The translations under genes and the position numbers were made by a program. Positions 6,664 to 9,622 of a DNA stretch of 9,622 nt are shown one piece after another. Within the stretch, counting starts at the first letter, position 1. Each line of letters starts with the position of its first letter. A model generated the notes under the pieces. It did no database searches and had not been told where the DNA came from. It was given only the letters and a program-made list of their open reading frames with translations. Origin of the DNA: an uncultured Solobacterium sp. (GTDB lineage Bacteria; Bacillota_I; Bacilli_A; Erysipelotrichales; Erysipelotrichaceae); contig CAJOLG010000050.1 of NCBI GenBank assembly GCA_905235315.1, positions 1 through 9,622 of the forward strand. The letters run 5' to 3'.

Positions 6664-7953
6664 CTACATATACCGGTCCAACAGATCATCCACATCGGGG
6701 CTGTGCTTCACCTGCGGATCTTTGTACAGGATTCCCCGGGTGATCACCATCGAAACATTGCGCAGGGCGGAAAGATCCTCCAGCGGGTTCTGTGTTACCG
6801 CGATCAGATCAGCGCACTTGCCCGCCGCAATACTGCCGGTGATGTCATCCAGACCGATGATCCCGGCGTTGCCGAGGGTTGCCCGGTACAGGGTCTCCTG
6901 TTCGGATGCGCCGACATACTTATGGAAATAGCAGAGTTCCCGCCAGAAGTTGTAATGCAGGATAAACGGGCAGCCGACATCATTTCCAAGCCCGACCGGG
7001 ATGCCGTGTTCCCGGCATGCCTTTGCGCATTCGATAATGCCGTCCATCACGATCTTTCCGTTTTTCTTCGCAACCGGAAGCGCGTGACTTTCCGACAGTT
7101 CAAATTCCGCGTACGGCACTGCCGGCGAGATCGTGCAGATATGCGCCGCACCGGTTTCCTGAAACAGGCGGATCAGGTCATCATTCAGTTTTGCGCCGTG
7201 CTCGATCGTATCCACGCCGTTTTCCAGCGCCGCCCGGACGCCTTCGGGACTCTCGACGTGAGCCGCAACCTTGTATCCCAGCTTATGCGCTTCTTCACAC
7301 GCTGCCCGGATGATCTCCGGCTTCATCCGCAGCACACCCGGTTCTCCCTCTTCCGAGGAGTCCATGATTCCGCCGGTGACCATCAGCTTGATGAGATCCG
7401 GATTGGTCGCCGCAATCTGATGCACGTGTTCCCTTGCCTCTTCGGGCGTGGCCGCCTCGGTTGCGATCGAGCCCGCAAAATGGCCGCCCGGAACCGAGAT
7501 TCCGGTATTGGCGGAGAGAATGCGCGGGCCGACTGCCTTCCCTTCATTGATGGCATCCCGCACCTGGCCGTCGAAATCCATCAGTCCGGCGACGGTGCGC
7601 ATGGTCGTAACACCGCTCAGAAGTTCCATCTTCGCATACTCCGCCGACTGCTTCTTCATATAGGAGCGCAGGAGTCGGCTGTGGGAAAGAATCCAGTAAA
7701 TGAGTTTGTAGTTCGGCTGTTTTTTATCCCGTTTCGGGGGTTCTCCGCTGATCGCGATATGAACGTGAAGATTGATCAGCCCGGGCAGAAGATAGGCGCC
7801 GGAAAGATCAATGATTTCATATCCGTCCTTCACCGTGTCGCTCGGTACGATATCCGTAATAGTCTCCCCGTCGATCAGCACGGCTTTGCCCGTAACGGGC
7901 TCCATGTGTTCGGTGCCGTCAAGAATCACCCCGTTGATGAGTGCATATGCCAT
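6664..7953 (-). CDS. Metal-dependent amidohydrolase (imidazolonepropionase/Xaa-Pro dipeptidase-like)
   Basis: This is a cytoplasmic, 429-residue member of the amidohydrolase superfamily, closest by motif to the imidazolonepropionase-related Xaa-Pro dipeptidase/carboxypeptidase group. Metal-site residues visible in order: HVH at His63 and His65 after the LLPGLINLH strand, Lys189 in DLIKLMVTGG (the position of the carboxylated lysine), His232 in AAHVESPEG, His252 in TIEHG, and Asp325 in LGNDVG. The C-terminal GSIAAGKCADLIAV segment is the usual composite beta-domain. The start is set at the ATG at 7953 by GGGAGG 9 nt upstream; an in-frame ATG at 8010 lies in the promoter repeat region. It has its own terminator and promoter. 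Members hydrolyse Xaa-Pro dipeptides, N-acyl amino acids, lactams or organophosphates, so the substrate is open. Whether it feeds the nearby GRE pathway is unknown. Confidence 0.9.
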   Translation of the reverse strand: MAYALINGVILDGTEHMEPVTGKAVLIDGETITDIVPSDTVKDGYEIIDLSGAYLLPGLINLHVHIAISGEPPKRDKKQPNYKLIYWILSHSRLLRSYMKKQSAEYAKMELLSGVTTMRTVAGLMDFDGQVRDAINEGKAVGPRILSANTGISVPGGHFAGSIATEAATPEEAREHVHQIAATNPDLIKLMVTGGIMDSSEEGEPGVLRMKPEIIRAACEEAHKLGYKVAAHVESPEGVRAALENGVDTIEHGAKLNDDLIRLFQETGAAHICTISPAVPYAEFELSESHALPVAKKNGKIVMDGIIECAKACREHGIPVGLGNDVGCPFILHYNFWRELCYFHKYVGASEQETLYRATLGNAGIIGLDDITGSIAAGKCADLIAVTQNPLEDLSALRNVSMVITRGILYKDPQVKHSPDVDDLLDRYM

Positions 7954-7981
7954 GAGATTATCCTCCCGATTTGTTTTGTTT

Positions 7982-8034
7982 ATTGTAACGCATGTACGCA
8001 ATCCATGCATTCATATATACACCATGCATTCATA
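7982..8034 (-). promoter_or_regulatory. Amidohydrolase promoter region with 13-bp direct repeat
   Basis: CCATGCATTCATA occurs twice on the plus strand, at 8003-8015 and 8022-8034, 19 bp apart. Each copy holds the palindrome ATGCAT. On the minus strand a -10-like TACAAT (7982-7987) lies 28 nt before the ATG, and the nearer repeat covers the matching -35 region, which is a poor match to consensus. A second TATATA-type -10 lies between the repeats (8014-8019). The arrangement suits a regulator binding as two dimers, but no cognate factor can be named. Confidence 0.45.
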
Positions 8035-8064
8035 CAAACACCAAATCGTTTTGGAAATGGCCGT

Positions 8065-8100
8065 AAAAAAAGGCATTCGGGAGTTCTCCGCAAATGCCTT
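8065..8100 (-). terminator. Intrinsic terminator after the phosphodiester-glycosidase-like gene
   Basis: On the minus strand AAGGCATT (8093-8100) pairs perfectly with AATGCCTT (8070-8077). The 15-nt interior holds a further GGA/TCC pairing, and seven T follow (8065-8071, partly in the stem). It begins 72 nt after the stop of the gene at 8173. Confidence 0.85.
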
Positions 8101-8123
8101 ACGAAATCTGTTTGGTTTGTCAG

Positions 8124-8171
8124 CCCGGCTCAGTCCGGAACGTCCTTCGGTTTATCCGAAGGGCTGCCGGG
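8124..8171 (-). other. Nested hairpin in the 3' untranslated region
   Basis: Just after the stop codon of the phosphodiester-glycosidase-like gene, CCTTCGG (8144-8150) and CCGAAGG (8156-8162) form a perfect 7-bp stem with a 5-nt loop. CCCGGC (8124-8129) and GCCGGG (8166-8171) can form an outer 6-bp stem. No U-tract follows, and the real terminator is 24 nt further on. It may stabilise the mRNA 3' end. Confidence 0.4.
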
Positions 8172-8172
8172 G

Positions 8173-9051
8173 TTACTCTTCCGCTTCCTTCACAAGACTG
8201 TCTTCATAGACCATGGACGTGCTGGTTCCTCCGTCCAGCCGGAGCGCATTGTACACATCCAGCCCCAGCAGGAAGTCCTGCACGTTCTCATCCCGCATGC
8301 CGTTCCAGAAACTGATCAGATAATACGTTCCGTCTTTCTTCTGGGCCAGACAGCAGAACGCATAATCGTTGGCGTGGTATTCATACCAGCCATAGCCGTC
8401 GGTAAGATCCTTCCGCTCCCCGTTTACGATGTATGTATAGGAGCCGGATACCGCACATTCGGAGTCCACTTTTTCCCCGATCCACTCGGTCGTGCCCTGA
8501 ACGACATTCTCACCGCTGTAGACCAGCTTCATCAGCCCGGGCCTGTCCCAGTAGGCGGTGACATACCCGCTTCCGTAATCCGGCAGATTCGGTTCTCCCC
8601 GGAAGTCGGTCCATTCGCCTGCCATCCGAAGTCCGCCCACCGGCTGACCGTAGTTGGGATTCGTGATCCAGGAGTAATAATTTGCGTTGATTCCCCCGGC
8701 ACGCACATATCCCTCTCCGACAAGACCCCAGTCATAGATGTCATTGAGCCATTCGGCATGTCCCATATAATCCATCTTGATGAAGGTCGTCTCCGACGGC
8801 TTCACCTCCAGCATGTCATAGTTGATGCCGTTGTAATTGCCCATATGGTGAATGATCGAGGGTTCGGTTCCCTTCAGGGTATAAATATTCACGGCGGAGC
8901 CCACCGCATTGTTCAGCCCCAGAATATACGTGTTGGAACTCCCCTGCCCCCAGGCTTTTTTTACCAGTTCGGCAGAGACGTTCCATGTTTTGGGGATTGC
9001 GGTCAGAAGCCCGATACACAGGCCGAGGATGATGGTATACAGTTTTTTCAT
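8173..9051 (-). CDS. Secreted phosphodiester glycosidase (NAGPA-like) family protein
   Basis: This 292-residue exported protein resembles the NAGPA/phosphodiester glycosidase family, whose mammalian founder removes GlcNAc from a GlcNAc-phosphodiester. Bacterial members are linked to exopolysaccharide or phosphodiester-bonded glycans. The signal peptide is clear: MKK, a hydrophobic core at about 4-19, and a likely cleavage after VSA near residue 27. The hallmark is ALRLDGGTSTSMVYE at 269-283, matching the NLDGGGSSTMV motif. AGGINANYYSW (118-128) matches the earlier NGGFF-type segment, and DGTYYLISFWNG (240-251) the central strand. The start at 9051 is chosen because the upstream frame to 9372 is antisense to the neighbouring gene and the signal peptide begins here. 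No Shine-Dalgarno site precedes it; a TAAAAT hexamer ends 7 nt before the ATG. It diverges from the MORN lipoprotein gene. The substrate is unknown. Confidence 0.8.
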   Translation of the reverse strand: MKKLYTIILGLCIGLLTAIPKTWNVSAELVKKAWGQGSSNTYILGLNNAVGSAVNIYTLKGTEPSIIHHMGNYNGINYDMLEVKPSETTFIKMDYMGHAEWLNDIYDWGLVGEGYVRAGGINANYYSWITNPNYGQPVGGLRMAGEWTDFRGEPNLPDYGSGYVTAYWDRPGLMKLVYSGENVVQGTTEWIGEKVDSECAVSGSYTYIVNGERKDLTDGYGWYEYHANDYAFCCLAQKKDGTYYLISFWNGMRDENVQDFLLGLDVYNALRLDGGTSTSMVYEDSLVKEAEE

Positions 9052-9058
9052 AGGCATT

Positions 9059-9119
9059 ATTTTACGGGATATTCCATGGAAAATACAGCCTGAAACACCG
9101 AGCCGTTCTGCGCTACAAT
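9059..9119. promoter_or_regulatory. Divergent promoters placed for leaderless transcripts
   Basis: For the plus-strand gene, -35-like CTGAAA (9090-9095), an 18-bp spacer and -10-like TACAAT (9114-9119) end 7 nt before the ATG at 9127. For the minus-strand gene, -10-like TAAAAT (9059-9064) ends 7 nt before the ATG at 9051, with no clear -35. No AGGAGG-like site precedes either start, unlike most genes in the window. With transcription starting about 7 nt after a -10, both mRNAs would begin at or beside the start codon. Confidence 0.5.
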
Positions 9120-9126
9120 AATAGGC

Positions 9127-9622
9127 ATGAAAAAGAGAGTACTGCTCTTCCTGTGTGCACTGACGCTGGCCGGATGTTCGGTCAAAGAACAGGAAACGGA
9201 AATCACGCTGTTCAGCAGCCCGGTGACCGCCGTGTATACCGGAAAGGTAAAAAACAAGATCCCTGAGGGAGACGGGCGTGCCGTAATGGATGCGTCTGCC
9301 GTCATTGAAGGCCTCTTCGAACAGGGCGTGTTTGTGGCGGGAATAGCGGACCGTGTGCCGTACCGCACACAATATGAAGATGCGGTGATCTCCGGCATCT
9401 ATACCGGGGAAGTATCCGACCGGCTTCCATCCGGAACCGGAGAGTTCCTCTCGGACACCTTCTCCTACTCCGGCACATGGATTGCCGGAAAACCGGACGG
9501 CACCGGCACCCTTACCGCCGAACCGTTCCGGCTGAACACCCCGGACGGGGTTCTGGAAGGAAGCTACCAGGGTGACGTGAACCGCGGGATGGCGGAAGGA
9601 ACCGGAACCTTTCTCTATCAGG
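9127..9622 (+). CDS. MORN-repeat lipoprotein (3' end cut by window)
   Basis: The plus-strand frame from the ATG at 9127 stays open for 165 codons to the edge. A lipoprotein signal peptide is clear: MKKR, a hydrophobic stretch, and the lipobox LAGC with Cys17 as the predicted lipidated residue, so the product should be anchored to the outer face of the membrane. The mature part holds MORN-like units of the type YxGxxxxxxPxGxGxxx at about 37-54 (YTGKV...EGDG), 92-109 (YTGEV...SGTG), 114-130 (YSGTW...DGTG) and 147-164 (YQGDV...EGTG), spaced unevenly. MORN repeats form beta-hairpin scaffolds; in bacteria their roles are mostly undefined. It diverges from the secreted NAGPA-like gene across 75 bp, so both surface proteins may be made together. 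No function can be named. Confidence 0.85.
   Translation, partial: MKKRVLLFLCALTLAGCSVKEQETEITLFSSPVTAVYTGKVKNKIPEGDGRAVMDASAVIEGLFEQGVFVAGIADRVPYRTQYEDAVISGIYTGEVSDRLPSGTGEFLSDTFSYSGTWIAGKPDGTGTLTAEPFRLNTPDGVLEGSYQGDVNRGMAEGTGTFLYQ

Noticed and set aside
7954..8010. Upstream ATG at 8010 for the amidohydrolase
   Set aside because: It lies in the direct-repeat promoter region; the ATG at 7953 has a good ribosome site and fits the family N-terminus.
6502..9093. 863-codon open frame on the plus strand
   Set aside because: It runs antisense through two well-supported genes, two terminators and two promoters, has no recognisable domain, and reflects the codon bias of the genes opposite.
9052..9372. 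Upstream extension of the NAGPA-like gene to an ATG at 9372
   Set aside because: The extension is antisense to the MORN lipoprotein gene and would bury a clear signal peptide starting at 9051.

Overview
The window looks like chromosomal DNA from an anaerobic Gram-positive bacterium, most likely a gut-type Bacillota (Erysipelotrichia or Clostridia). The grounds are a glycyl radical enzyme with its activase, a DegV protein, Gram-positive-style signal peptidase and lipoprotein signals, and strong AGGAGG-type ribosome sites on most genes. The genus cannot be read from the sequence. Nine protein genes are supported: eight on the minus strand and one, cut by the right edge, on the plus strand. I saw no rRNA, tRNA, CRISPR array, insertion sequence or phage gene. 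All gaps between genes are under 220 bp.

Right to left, in the direction most genes are read. At 9052-9126 two genes diverge from a 75-bp gap: a plus-strand MORN-repeat lipoprotein (9127 to the edge) and a minus-strand secreted phosphodiester-glycosidase-like protein (8173-9051). Neither has a Shine-Dalgarno site. Both have a -10-like hexamer ending 7 nt before the ATG, which suggests leaderless mRNAs. A good terminator (8065-8100) follows the minus-strand gene. Next is a metal-dependent amidohydrolase of the imidazolonepropionase/Xaa-Pro dipeptidase type (6664-7953), with a promoter region carrying a 13-bp direct repeat and its own terminator (6611-6636).

The centre is a tightly packed four-gene operon at 6487-1808: a glycyl radical enzyme (GRE), its radical-SAM activase (8-nt overlap), a DeoR-family repressor (3-nt gap) and an N-acetylmannosamine-6-phosphate 2-epimerase (NanE, 5-nt gap). 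Upstream lies a four-unit tandem 10-bp repeat over a -10 element, a likely operator for the operon's own DeoR protein. The operon appears to be a sugar- or amino-sugar-linked radical pathway. The GRE has the thiyl Cys, the GCxE glutamate, a conserved-type GH histidine and the glycyl radical loop. Its residues after GCxE differ from those of the well-known dehydratases, so its substrate is unassigned. A terminator at 1746-1783 closes the operon.

A strong extended -10 promoter (1718-1746) then drives a signal-peptidase-I-fold protein (934-1662) in which both catalytic residues appear replaced (Ser to Arg115, Lys to Ser153) and which carries an 80-residue acidic Pro-Glu N-terminal extension. It is followed by a DegV fatty-acid-binding protein running off the left edge. 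A possible 16-codon leader ORF overlaps the signal-peptidase-like start by ATGA.

The points most worth a second look are the GRE-NanE operon with its repeat operator, the predicted catalytically dead signal peptidase, and the apparent leaderless starts.
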